This document shows positions 55,382-64,000 of a stretch of DNA of 64,000 nucleotides, one piece after another; the stretch's first letter is position 1; each line of letters starts with the position of its first letter. A program made the translations under genes and the position numbers. Where the stretch lies: contig CP066204.1 in NCBI GenBank assembly GCA_016237705.1, positions 630,001-694,000 of the forward strand, given 5' to 3'. The notes below the pieces were generated by a model. It did not search any database. It had not been told where the DNA came from and saw nothing but the letters and a program-made list of their open reading frames with translations. Origin of the DNA: Aerococcaceae bacterium zg-252 (GTDB lineage Bacteria; Bacillota; Bacilli; Lactobacillales; Aerococcaceae).

Positions 55382-56446
55382 ATGAAAAAAAGTTTAGTAA
55401 AAATTGCAAGTGCATCAGCTGTTTTATTGTTGGCAGGATGCTCAACAATGGGTGCTCAAAATAGTACATCATCTGCTAATAAAGGTGAAGCAATTGCAAC
55501 AATTGGTAATGAAACCATTTCGTTTGATGATTTTTATGCAGAATTAAAAACTCAAGCTGGAGCTGCGACATTGCGTAGCATGATTATTCAACGTGTATTA
55601 GAACAAAAAGTTGAAGATAAAGATGCGTTGAAAAAAGCAGCTGATGAAGAAGTTGCACAACAAATTTCAAGTGCAGGTGGCGAAGCTGTATTTGCAAAAT
55701 TATTAGCTTATAAAAAATTAGGTTCAATTGAAGATTTTAAACAATCTGTGTATGTGCGTAATTTATTCCAAGAAGTAATCGAGAAAAATGTAGATACTTC
55801 CGAAGAAGCAATTAAAGCATACTATGAAACTTCATACGCACCACTTATGGAAGCTCAACATATCTTAGTGGAGAAAGAAGAAGATGCTCAAAATATTATT
55901 AAACGTTTAAATGACGGAGAAGATTTTGATGCTTTAGCGAAAGAATTATCAAAAGATAGTTCAGCAGCAAATGGTGGTAAATTAGGCGAATTTAAGTCTG
56001 GTACAATGGTAGCTGAATTTGAAGAGGCAGTTAAATCAGTGGGCAATGGTGAGTTAGTACCAAATCCAGTTCAATCTAAATTTGGTTGGCATGTTATTCG
56101 TACAATTAAAAATGGTGAAAAACAACCTTATGATGAAGTGAAAGACGCTGTTAAAAAACAATACTTAGAAAGTAAATTCAATGACTCATCAGTTGCTTAC
56201 AGCATTGTAGGTAAATTAATTAAAGAAATTGGCGTTGAAGTAAAAGATGAATCGTTAAAACCAGTAATGGACGATTTAATGGCTGCAATTCAAAATGCTG
56301 AAGCGAATGTGAATAAGTCTTCTGAAGAGGCAACAACTACTGAAGCAAAAGAAGAAACATCAGCTGAGGCAGAAGCTGAAGAGACAACTGAAGCGAGCGA
56401 CGAATCAACAGAAGAAACAACTGTTGAAGAAACGACTGCTGAATAA
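55382..56446 (+). CDS. prsA: Foldase lipoprotein PrsA
   Basis: A 354-aa lipoprotein peptidyl-prolyl isomerase. Signal peptide with lipobox LLAGC (Cys20), N-terminal chaperone region, parvulin domain (AQHILVEKEEDAQNIIKRLN to FGWHVIRTI, about residues 155-245) and an acidic Thr/Glu-rich tail of about 50 residues. It helps exported proteins fold outside the membrane. AAGGAG precedes the ATG at 55382. The long acidic tail is unusual and may be calcium-binding or disordered. Confidence 0.95.
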   Translation: MKKSLVKIASASAVLLLAGCSTMGAQNSTSSANKGEAIATIGNETISFDDFYAELKTQAGAATLRSMIIQRVLEQKVEDKDALKKAADEEVAQQISSAGGEAVFAKLLAYKKLGSIEDFKQSVYVRNLFQEVIEKNVDTSEEAIKAYYETSYAPLMEAQHILVEKEEDAQNIIKRLNDGEDFDALAKELSKDSSAANGGKLGEFKSGTMVAEFEEAVKSVGNGELVPNPVQSKFGWHVIRTIKNGEKQPYDEVKDAVKKQYLESKFNDSSVAYSIVGKLIKEIGVEVKDESLKPVMDDLMAAIQNAEANVNKSSEEATTTEAKEETSAEAEAEETTEASDESTEETTVEETTAE

Positions 56447-56465
56447 AGCGAATAATTATGATGAT

Positions 56466-56500
56466 GCACTCTGCGAATTGGTTCGTAGGGTGTCTTTTTT
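56466..56500 (+). terminator. Terminator after prsA
   Basis: A 12-bp stem GCACTCTGCGAA/TTCGTAGGGTGT around TTGG, followed by CTTTTTT. Confidence 0.9.
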
Positions 56501-56656
56501 AAGTCCTATTTCTAAAGACTTATATAGATAAGTGTGATATAATGAATGTCATGTTAGAATGCTTTTGGGAATGTCTTAGCATGCTAGGATAGCATATACA
56601 AAATATGTATTGAAATGAAAAAAATTCCTAAAGTGAATGAATTAAAGGAGTACATT

Positions 56657-57994
56657 ATGACAAGTATTAAACAATTGTCGATTCAGCCTTTTATTAAAGA
56701 GGCATTGGCTGAACTTCATTTTGAAAACTTGACAGCTGTTCAAGATGAAGTGATTCCACCTGCGATAGAAGGTAAAAATTTAATCGTACAATCGCAGACA
56801 GGTTCTGGGAAATCTCATAGTTTTCTTATTCCTGTCTTCAATCAAATTAAACCAGAAAAGCAGCAAGTACAAGCTGTTATTACAGCTCCCAGTCGTGAGT
56901 TAGCGACTCAATTATACGAGGCTGCTATTCAAATAGCCAAATTTTCACCAGAAGAAATTATTGTGACGAATTATATCGGTGGGACGGATAAAGAGCGTCA
57001 AATTGAAAAATTAGCGAATCGTCAACCACATATTGTGATTGGGACACCGGGACGTATTTTTGATTTAATGTCAGAAAATGCCTTATGGGTGCAAACGGCT
57101 GAAATAATGGTAGTCGATGAGGGCGATATGACTATGGATTTAGGCTTTTTATCATTGATTGATGAAATTGCGTCACGTTTAGCTAAAAATCTACAATTAA
57201 TGGTTTTCTCTGCCACAATTCCACAACAATTGAGTGTGTTTTTAAATAAATATGTGACCAGTCCTGTTCAAATTAAAATTGAGCCGAAACAAGTATTGGC
57301 TGAGCAGATTAATAATTATTTAATCAATACGAAAGGTCAAGACCGTCGTGAATTAGTTTATCAATTATTAACAATGGGACATCCCTATTTAGCATTGGTG
57401 TTTTGTAATACTAAAAATTATGCTGAAGAAGTCAGTCAATTTTTAAAAGAAAAAGGTTTAAAAGTGGCGACGATTCATGGAGATGTTCCCCCACGAGAGC
57501 GTAAACGGATTATGCGTCAAATTAAAGATTTGGAGTACCAATATGTTGTAGCGAGCGATTTAGCTGCTAGAGGAATTGATATTCCGGGTGTATCAATGGT
57601 GATTAATACAGAGATTCCGAAAGAATTAGAATTTTTCATTCATCGTGTCGGTCGAACTGGGCGTAATAAAGTGGCGGGAAATGCTTATACATTCTATACA
57701 CCAGATGACGATGATGCGATTCGTTTATTAGAGAAAAAAGGGATTGCTTTTGAACAGGTAGAATTAGTCAAAGGTGAAATTCGTCCGGCAAAATCAAGAC
57801 TGCGTCGTGCTACTCGTAAAGATACGAAACAAGATACAGATGATGTAGTCGTAAAAGCAATGATTGCTCGGAATAAGAAGAAAAAAGTGAAACCGGGTTA
57901 TAAGCGTAAATTGAATTATGCGATTAAAGAGCATCGCCGTCAAGAAGCGAAAAAGAATGCTCGTATGGAACGTCGTCAAAGCAGAAAGAAATAA
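56657..57994 (+). CDS. DEAD-box RNA helicase (CshB-like), DEGD variant
   Basis: A 445-aa ATP-dependent RNA helicase: Q-motif region, QSQTGSGKSHSF (motif I, near 46), APSRELA (Ia), GTPGR (Ib), VVDEGDMTMDLGF (motif II, DEGD instead of DEAD), FSATIP (III), RGIDIPGVSMVI (V) and HRVGRTGR (VI), then a basic tail. It resembles B. subtilis CshB (YqfR), a cold-shock helicase. AAAGGAG precedes the ATG at 56657; the upstream in-frame ATG at 56615 has none. Confidence 0.92.
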   Translation: MTSIKQLSIQPFIKEALAELHFENLTAVQDEVIPPAIEGKNLIVQSQTGSGKSHSFLIPVFNQIKPEKQQVQAVITAPSRELATQLYEAAIQIAKFSPEEIIVTNYIGGTDKERQIEKLANRQPHIVIGTPGRIFDLMSENALWVQTAEIMVVDEGDMTMDLGFLSLIDEIASRLAKNLQLMVFSATIPQQLSVFLNKYVTSPVQIKIEPKQVLAEQINNYLINTKGQDRRELVYQLLTMGHPYLALVFCNTKNYAEEVSQFLKEKGLKVATIHGDVPPRERKRIMRQIKDLEYQYVVASDLAARGIDIPGVSMVINTEIPKELEFFIHRVGRTGRNKVAGNAYTFYTPDDDDAIRLLEKKGIAFEQVELVKGEIRPAKSRLRRATRKDTKQDTDDVVVKAMIARNKKKKVKPGYKRKLNYAIKEHRRQEAKKNARMERRQSRKK

Positions 57995-58011
57995 AGAAAT
58001 TAGGTGAGTAA

Positions 58012-59283
58012 ATGATCAAAACAATTCTTGTCTTTTTAATTATTTTCTCCATTATGGTTGTTTATCATGAGTTTGGACATTTTTATTTTGCCAAAAAAGC
58101 TGGTATTCGAGTGCGAGAATTTGCAATCGGAATGGGGCCTAAACTTTTCGCTAAACAAGATAAATCTGGGACAACTTATACGATTCGTATGCTGCCATTA
58201 GGTGGTTATGTTCGTTTAGCTGGTTTAAATGAAGAAGACGGTATTCAGCCTGGTATGCAGGTAGGATTAGCCTTTAATGAGCAAAATGTCGTGACAGGTA
58301 TCAATTTGTCAGAGAAATACTCAGTCGATGAAATGCCGGCACAAGTTGATGCAGTCGAGCTTATTGATGAGATGACGATTCGTGTACAGCCGATTGGGCA
58401 AAATGAAATGGTTACTTATCATGTTGATGAAAATGCTGTTATTACAGAGCAAGACGGAACACGTATTTTAGTTGCTCCACGTCATACACGTTATGAATCT
58501 GCGACGCCTTGGAATAAAATTAAAACGAATATTGCAGGGCCGATAAATAACTTTATTTTAGCGATTGTAACCTTTATGATAATTGGTTTATTATCTGGTG
58601 GTGTGGCAACGAATCAAGCAAAAATTGGTTCGTTTGTAGGTGAAAATTCACCGGCACAAGCAGCAGGTTTAAAAGAGGGCGATGTTATTACAGTCGTAGA
58701 CGGTACAAAAGTGACCAATTGGGACGAGTTAGCTCAAGCGATTCAAGCACACCCTGGTAAGACAGTGCCATTTGAAGTAAATCGTGAAAATCAAGTGATA
58801 AAAGTGGAAGTAGCTGTCGAATCTGCTAAAGCAGAAAATAGTGATAAAACTTATGGTCGTATCGGTATTGCACGTTACTATGATACGAGTATTCAAGCAC
58901 GTTTATTATCTGGATTTACACAAACATGGGCAGTGATTGCAGCGGTGATTACGACACTTTTAAGTATGTTTAAATCTGGATTTGATATTAATCAATTTGG
59001 TGGCCCAGTAGCCATGGCACAGATGACGAATACAGTGGTCGAATATGGCTTTATTCCAGTCTTGAGTTTAATGGCGATGTTAAGTGCTAACTTGGGCATT
59101 ATAAACTTATTGCCAATTCCAGCTTTAGACGGTGGAAAAATTGTTTTAAATCTATATGAGGCAGTGCGTGGTAAACCATTAGCTCAAGAAAAAGAGGGGA
59201 TTATTACTTTAATCGGTGTTGGCTTACTCGTTATTTTAATGATTGCTGTTACATGGAACGATATTATCCGTGCTTTCTTTTAG
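58012..59283 (+). CDS. rseP: Site-2 protease RseP/RasP
   Basis: A 423-aa membrane zinc metalloprotease: HEFGH at residues 19-23 in the first membrane helix, an inserted PDZ domain (about 205-275; GENSPAQAAGLKEGDVITVV), and the second zinc motif NLLPIPALDGG near 366. It cleaves anti-sigma factors and signal-peptide remnants within the membrane. In Bacillus the order is rseP-proS-polC; here proS is absent between rseP and polC. Confidence 0.95.
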   Translation: MIKTILVFLIIFSIMVVYHEFGHFYFAKKAGIRVREFAIGMGPKLFAKQDKSGTTYTIRMLPLGGYVRLAGLNEEDGIQPGMQVGLAFNEQNVVTGINLSEKYSVDEMPAQVDAVELIDEMTIRVQPIGQNEMVTYHVDENAVITEQDGTRILVAPRHTRYESATPWNKIKTNIAGPINNFILAIVTFMIIGLLSGGVATNQAKIGSFVGENSPAQAAGLKEGDVITVVDGTKVTNWDELAQAIQAHPGKTVPFEVNRENQVIKVEVAVESAKAENSDKTYGRIGIARYYDTSIQARLLSGFTQTWAVIAAVITTLLSMFKSGFDINQFGGPVAMAQMTNTVVEYGFIPVLSLMAMLSANLGIINLLPIPALDGGKIVLNLYEAVRGKPLAQEKEGIITLIGVGLLVILMIAVTWNDIIRAFF

Positions 59284-59300
59284 TCAATAATTGAATTATA

Positions 59301-59345
59301 CGCACAGTGGAATGTATAGTGTCTTTCCAATGTGCGTTTCTTTTT
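59301..59345 (+). terminator. Terminator after rseP
   Basis: CGCACAGTGGAA pairs with TTCCAATGTGCG (one mismatch), followed by TTTCTTTTT. Confidence 0.88.
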
Positions 59346-59395
59346 ATGGGAGAGATATTCTACTGTGGTAAGTGATAGAATTAAAAATGTACGAC

Positions 59396-59662
59396 GTCAA
59401 GCCAAGCTGAACGAACCAGAATAAACATAGTGTGAGAGAAGCTGTTCTGGCTTGAAACACTGGAAGAAGTCATCGGCGTGCGAGTATCGCACAGAGGAGA
59501 CTTCTGAAGTGGATGTCAAGCCAAGCTGAACGAACCAGAATAAACATAGTGTGAGAGAAGCTGTTCTGGCTTGAAACACTGGAAGAAGTCGTCGGCGTGC
59601 GAGTATCGCACAGAGGAGACTTCTGAAGTGGACGTCAAGCCAAGCTGAACGAACCAGAATAG
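59396..59662. repeat. Two 119-bp tandem repeats plus partial third, upstream of polC
   Basis: Units start at 59396, 59515 and 59634 (GTCAAGCCAAGCTGAACGAA); the two full units differ at only two bases. Each unit folds: AGAAGTC/GACTTCT closes over GTGCGA-GTA-TCGCAC, and CCAGAA pairs with TTCTGG. The last 28-bp piece ends at the polC ribosome-binding site AGGAGG. A diverged copy lies at 54751-54916 before another gene. No gene is supported in the stretch 59346-59673. Confidence 0.88.
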
Positions 59663-59673
59663 GAGGTAAGTGA

Positions 59674-62600
59674 GTGGAAGAAAAACAATTATTTCAGCAT
59701 TTATTAGAACAACTGAAAATTAAAGATGATGATATACTGACGAGTTTAGAAAAAACAACTATTGATAAAGTCGAAATATTGGCTACATCAAAACAATGGC
59801 GTTTTTTCTTAAAGAGTGAGGCTTTGATACACCCAGATGTTTATAAACTATTCATGCATTTATTAAAAGAAACTTTTGAGCCGATTGCCCATGTTGATGT
59901 GTGGTGGCGATTTGAACAGGCGAATTGGTCAGATGAAGTAGTGCGAGATTACTGGCTAGCAGCCTTATCCGTTCTTGCAAAGGATAAACCTTTTGTTAAA
60001 GCGATATTGAATCAAGCACATCATGAAGTTGTTGGTGGTGTGATTAAAGTTGGTGTACCAATGGAACATCAATTGGAAACTATTCAACAAGTTTTTCATG
60101 AAGGATTTGTATTAGCATTGCAAAAAGTTGGTATGGATTTGCCAACAATTGAGTATTATTTTGATGTTGAACGTCATGAAATTGAAAAACAAAATGTGCA
60201 ACAACGTCAATCTGATGAAGATAAAAAGTATTTGGTCGAAGCACTTGAAGCCGTTGAAAAGAAACAAATGCAACAAGTGAAAGCTGAAACAGTAGTCAAA
60301 GATAAGGATATTCCACAAATTGGTAAGGATATTACGAGTACGATTATTACACCGATTCGTGATTTGCAAGATAACCAATTTAGACAAGTGATTGAGGGTT
60401 ATGTATTCGATGTTGAAATTCGTGAGTTTCGTTCAGGTACGCAATTATTAACATTAAAAATTACCGACTATACTAGTTCAGTTGCTGTCAAATTAATGAG
60501 TGGCCGTTCGATTAAGAAAGAATCTTTTGGATTATTTAAAAAAGGGGATTGGATTCGTTTAGAGGGCGATATGGTACCGGATAATTATACGGCAGAATTA
60601 GATTTTCGCCCACGTAGCATTCGTCATATTACTAAAGCACAGCGTGAAGATTTAGCTCCAGCTGGTGAAAAGCGAGTGGAATTACACTTACATTCCAATA
60701 TGAGCCAAATGGACGCAACAAATGCTGTAGGAGATTTCATTTCACAAGCTGCTAAATGGGGGCATTCAGCCATTGCGATTACTGACCATGCAGGAGCACA
60801 AGCATTTCCAGAGGCTTATGCAGCAGGTAAAAAACATGGTATCAAAGTGTTATACGGAATTGAAGCCTATGTTGTCAATGACGGCGAACCGATTGCGTAT
60901 AATCCTAAGCCATTGTCTTTAGAAGAGGCAACGTATGTCGTCTTTGACGTGGAAACCACTGGTTTATCAGCCGTTTATGACCGTATTATTGAATTGGCTG
61001 CTGTTAAAATGCAAAATGGACAAGTCATTGATACGTTTGAAGCCTTTATTAATCCAGGACACCCTTTATCAGCGTTTACTACTGAATTAACAGGGATTAC
61101 TGATGCGATGTTGGCTGATGCACCGAGTGAAGAAAAGGTTATGAAAGATTTTCAAACATTTAGTGACGGGTCTATTTTAGTAGCACACAATGCAAGTTTT
61201 GATATTGGTTTTTTAAATAAGACGTATTTGCGAATCGGTGAGCCAGAATCTACTTTGCCTGTTATTGATACGTTAGAATTGTCACGTTTAGTGAACCCAC
61301 ATTTGAAAGGACATCGTTTAAATAACTTAGCCAAACATTACGGAATTACCTTAGAGCAACATCACCGAGCAGTTTACGATTCAGAAACCACTGGTCATAT
61401 TTTGATGAAACTATTAGAGCAAGCTAAAGAGCAATATCAGATGACAGTACATGCTGATTTGAATGCTCAAATGGGGAAAGGTGATAGCTATAAAAATGCT
61501 CGGCCATTCCATGCCACTCTGCTAGCGAAGAATCAAGCTGGATTAAAAGATTTGTTTAAATTAATTAGTGAGTCTAATGTTCGCTATTTTTATCGTACTC
61601 CACGTATTCCGAGAAGTTTGTTAACGCAGTATCGACAAAATCTATTAATCGGAACGGCATGTAGCGAGGGTGAGATTTTCACGACGATGATGCAAAAAGG
61701 GTACGATGAAACGGCTGCCTTAATTGATTATTACGATTATATCGAGTTGCAGCCACCAGTTGTCTATGAAACATTGATTGAGCAAGAACAAATCGGCTCA
61801 ATGCGTGATATTGAGCATATTATGCGTGAATTAGTTCGATTAGGGGAAGAAAAAAATATTCCTGTTGTCGCAACAGGTAATGTGCATTATTTGGACGAAA
61901 AAGATGCGATTTATCGTGAAATATTGATTAAATCAATGAAAATTAACCAAAATCGTCTATTGCATTTGCCGAAAGTGCATTTTAGAACGACTGATGAAAT
62001 GTTAGCTCAATTTCAATTTTTAGGTGAAGAATTGGCGAAGAAATTAGTTGTGACGAATACGCAAGCGATTGCCGATTTAATCGAACCGATCGAAGTGATT
62101 AAGAAAGAATTGTACACACCGAATATTCCAGGTAGTAATGAAGAAATCCGTCAATTAAGTTATGACCGAGCATATGAATTATACGGAAATCCATTGCCAG
62201 AAATTGTTGAGGCTCGAATCGAAAAAGAATTAAAATCAATTATTGATAATGGATTTGCCGTCATTTACTTGATTTCGCAAAAACTTGTGCATAAGAGTAT
62301 GGAAGACGGCTATTTAGTTGGTTCAAGGGGTTCGGTCGGTTCGTCCTTAGTCGCAACAATGACTGGGATTACGGAAGTAAACCCATTAGCACCACATTAT
62401 TATTGTCCGAAATGTCAATATAGTGAATTTTTCACACAAGGGGAAGTCGGCTCTGGCTTTGATTTACCACCGAAACAATGTCCACACTGCCAAGCTGACT
62501 TAGCACGTGAGGGACAAGATATTCCGTTTGAAACGTTCTTAGGATTTTATGGAGATAAAGTACCTGATATTGATTTGAACTTTTCCGGTGAATATCAACC

Positions 62601-63984
62601 ACGAGCACATGCTTATACTAAAGTGTTGTTTGGTGAAGATTATGTGTATCGTGCCGGAACGATTAGTACGGTCGCTGAAAAAACGGCTTTTGGCTATGTT
62701 AAAGGTTATTTAGAGGCGATAGGCGAGCAAATTCCCCAAGCAGAAAAAGAACGTCTGGCAAAAGGTATTGAAGGGGTGAAACGTACAACAGGACAGCATC
62801 CAGGGGGAATTATTGTTATTCCAGATTATATGGACGTTTTTGATTTTACACCGGTGCAATATCCAGCCGATGACCAGTCTGCTGAATGGCGTACAACTCA
62901 CTTTGACTTCCACTCCATTCATGATAATGTATTGAAACTCGATATTTTAGGACACGATGATCCAACGATGATCCGTAAATTACAAGATTTAAGTGGTATT
63001 GATCCGAAAACTATTCCGATGAATGATCCAGGTGTAATGTCGCTCTTTAGTAGCCCAGAAGTATTAGGTGTCACATCTGAACAAATCTTTTCTGAAACAG
63101 GTACTTTAGGAGTTCCAGAATTTGGAACGAACTTTGTACGGGGTATGTTAACCGAAACGAAACCGAGCACCTTTGCTGAGTTATTACAAATTTCAGGTCT
63201 TTCTCATGGTACGGACGTTTGGCTGGGAAATGCACAGGAATTGATTAAAAATAAAGTGACTACGCTTGCTAAAGTAATTGGTTGTCGTGACGATATTATG
63301 GTGACTTTAATGCAATATGGTATTGAAGACGGAATTGCGTTCAATATTATGGAGGGAGTTCGTAAGGGTAAGGGGATTCCAGATGATTGGCAAGCAATTA
63401 TGCGAGAAAATAAAGTGCCGGAATGGTATATTGAATCGTGCTTGAAGATTAAATATATGTTCCCGAAAGCCCATGCCGCTGCCTATATTATGATGGCATT
63501 ACGTGTTGCATACTTTAAAGTTCATTATCCGATGTATTATTATGCAGCATATTTTTCAGTTCGTGCAGAAGATTTTGATTTAGTGGCGATGCACCAAGGT
63601 AAAGAAATGGTGAAACGTCGTCTGCGTGAAATTCAAGGAAAAGGGTTTGATGCATCGGTTAAAGAACGTAATTTACAAACTGTATTAGAAATTGCAAATG
63701 AAATGTTAGAGCGTGGCTTTAAATTTAGCATGGTTGATTTGGATAAATCAGATGCTGATAGTTTTCTTATTGAGGGGGATACTTTAATTCCACCATTTAG
63801 AGCCATTCCTGGTTTGGGTGCTAACGTTGCCCAACAAATTATTAAAGCGAGAGAAACAGCTCCATTTTTATCAAAAGAAGATTTACAAAAACGTGGGAAA
63901 GTTTCTAAAACAATTATCGAATATTTAACGGAACAAGGTGTACTCAATCATTTACCAGATCAAGATCAACTCAGCTTGTTCTAG
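59674..63984 (+). CDS. polC: DNA polymerase III alpha subunit, Gram-positive PolC
   Basis: A complete 1436-aa replicase. Order: N-terminal region, OB fold (about 230-330), PHP domain (VELHLHSNMSQMDATN, near 335) interrupted by a DEDD proofreading exonuclease (VFDVETTGLS, near 421), zinc finger (CPKC near 910, CPHC near 936), palm with DIDLNFSGEYQ near 965, and the end QDQLSLF, a clamp-binding motif. GTG start 8 nt after AGGAGG; the Shine-Dalgarno lies at the edge of the 119-bp repeats. It is the main leading-strand polymerase of low-GC Firmicutes. Confidence 0.97.
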   Translation: MEEKQLFQHLLEQLKIKDDDILTSLEKTTIDKVEILATSKQWRFFLKSEALIHPDVYKLFMHLLKETFEPIAHVDVWWRFEQANWSDEVVRDYWLAALSVLAKDKPFVKAILNQAHHEVVGGVIKVGVPMEHQLETIQQVFHEGFVLALQKVGMDLPTIEYYFDVERHEIEKQNVQQRQSDEDKKYLVEALEAVEKKQMQQVKAETVVKDKDIPQIGKDITSTIITPIRDLQDNQFRQVIEGYVFDVEIREFRSGTQLLTLKITDYTSSVAVKLMSGRSIKKESFGLFKKGDWIRLEGDMVPDNYTAELDFRPRSIRHITKAQREDLAPAGEKRVELHLHSNMSQMDATNAVGDFISQAAKWGHSAIAITDHAGAQAFPEAYAAGKKHGIKVLYGIEAYVVNDGEPIAYNPKPLSLEEATYVVFDVETTGLSAVYDRIIELAAVKMQNGQVIDTFEAFINPGHPLSAFTTELTGITDAMLADAPSEEKVMKDFQTFSDGSILVAHNASFDIGFLNKTYLRIGEPESTLPVIDTLELSRLVNPHLKGHRLNNLAKHYGITLEQHHRAVYDSETTGHILMKLLEQAKEQYQMTVHADLNAQMGKGDSYKNARPFHATLLAKNQAGLKDLFKLISESNVRYFYRTPRIPRSLLTQYRQNLLIGTACSEGEIFTTMMQKGYDETAALIDYYDYIELQPPVVYETLIEQEQIGSMRDIEHIMRELVRLGEEKNIPVVATGNVHYLDEKDAIYREILIKSMKINQNRLLHLPKVHFRTTDEMLAQFQFLGEELAKKLVVTNTQAIADLIEPIEVIKKELYTPNIPGSNEEIRQLSYDRAYELYGNPLPEIVEARIEKELKSIIDNGFAVIYLISQKLVHKSMEDGYLVGSRGSVGSSLVATMTGITEVNPLAPHYYCPKCQYSEFFTQGEVGSGFDLPPKQCPHCQADLAREGQDIPFETFLGFYGDKVPDIDLNFSGEYQPRAHAYTKVLFGEDYVYRAGTISTVAEKTAFGYVKGYLEAIGEQIPQAEKERLAKGIEGVKRTTGQHPGGIIVIPDYMDVFDFTPVQYPADDQSAEWRTTHFDFHSIHDNVLKLDILGHDDPTMIRKLQDLSGIDPKTIPMNDPGVMSLFSSPEVLGVTSEQIFSETGTLGVPEFGTNFVRGMLTETKPSTFAELLQISGLSHGTDVWLGNAQELIKNKVTTLAKVIGCRDDIMVTLMQYGIEDGIAFNIMEGVRKGKGIPDDWQAIMRENKVPEWYIESCLKIKYMFPKAHAAAYIMMALRVAYFKVHYPMYYYAAYFSVRAEDFDLVAMHQGKEMVKRRLREIQGKGFDASVKERNLQTVLEIANEMLERGFKFSMVDLDKSDADSFLIEGDTLIPPFRAIPGLGANVAQQIIKARETAPFLSKEDLQKRGKVSKTIIEYLTEQGVLNHLPDQDQLSLF

Positions 63985-64000
63985 TTAGAATGGGGATAGC

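Noticed and set aside
59392..59662. CRISPR array or T-box leader
   Set aside because: Units are 119 bp, nearly identical throughout, without short repeats and variable spacers; no T-box AGGGTGGNACCGCG is present.

Overview
The window is low-GC Firmicutes DNA, most likely from the order Lactobacillales (Aerococcaceae/Carnobacteriaceae-like). The evidence is a Bacillus-type tRNA operon order, PolC-type replicase, PrsA, UPF0291/UPF0154 proteins, strong AAGGAGG ribosome-binding sites and AT-rich codon use. The genus cannot be fixed from the sequence alone.

Layout: (1) 1-1268, fourteen tRNA genes (the first truncated by the window edge). (2) About 1256-50969, a complete temperate siphovirus prophage of about 49.7 kb integrated in the 3' end of tRNA-Ser(GCT). 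Its ends are a 14-bp direct repeat (attL 1256-1269, attR 50956-50969). (3) 50977-51309, the displaced second half of the tRNA operon (Glu, Ser, Asp, Gly). (4) 51360-64000, host genes: UPF0291, UPF0154, cysK-cysE, nrdH, DUF1294, HIT, YtxH, prsA, a DEAD-box helicase, rseP and polC.

Prophage order: integrase, RhuM, lipoprotein, ImmA/IrrE protease and CI repressor on the minus strand; a divergent operator region; then on the plus strand Cro, small early genes, and a replication module (Gp157, Sak4-like ATPase, DUF669 SSB-like protein, iteron-type origin, AEP-like primase, SF1 helicase, RuvC-like resolvase). Next come nucleotide and methylation genes (MazG, NrdH, split C5 methyltransferase), a RinA-like late activator, a large structured non-coding RNA, and terminase, portal and head genes. 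The tail genes include a tape-measure gene split by two group I introns. Fibre genes, a holin, a probable type III toxin-antitoxin cassette and an endolysin follow. The right-end cargo operon encodes an SF2 helicase, an IbrA-like PAPS-reductase-fold protein and an IbrB-like ParB protein.

Most interesting items: the ~600-nt (possibly ~880-nt) structured RNA at 19130-19735 (ROOL/GOLLD-like in size and setting); two small ORF-less group I introns in one tape-measure gene with clear P1 pairings; the promoter-RNA-terminator-toxin cassette between holin and lysin; the helicase/IbrA/IbrB operon; a MuF head protein carrying a zincin-like C-terminus; three copies of a candidate CI operator; an outward prophage promoter aimed at the tRNAs cut off by integration; paired NrdR boxes before host nrdH; and a 119-bp structured 5'-UTR repeat that supplies the ribosome-binding site of polC and a YtxH gene.
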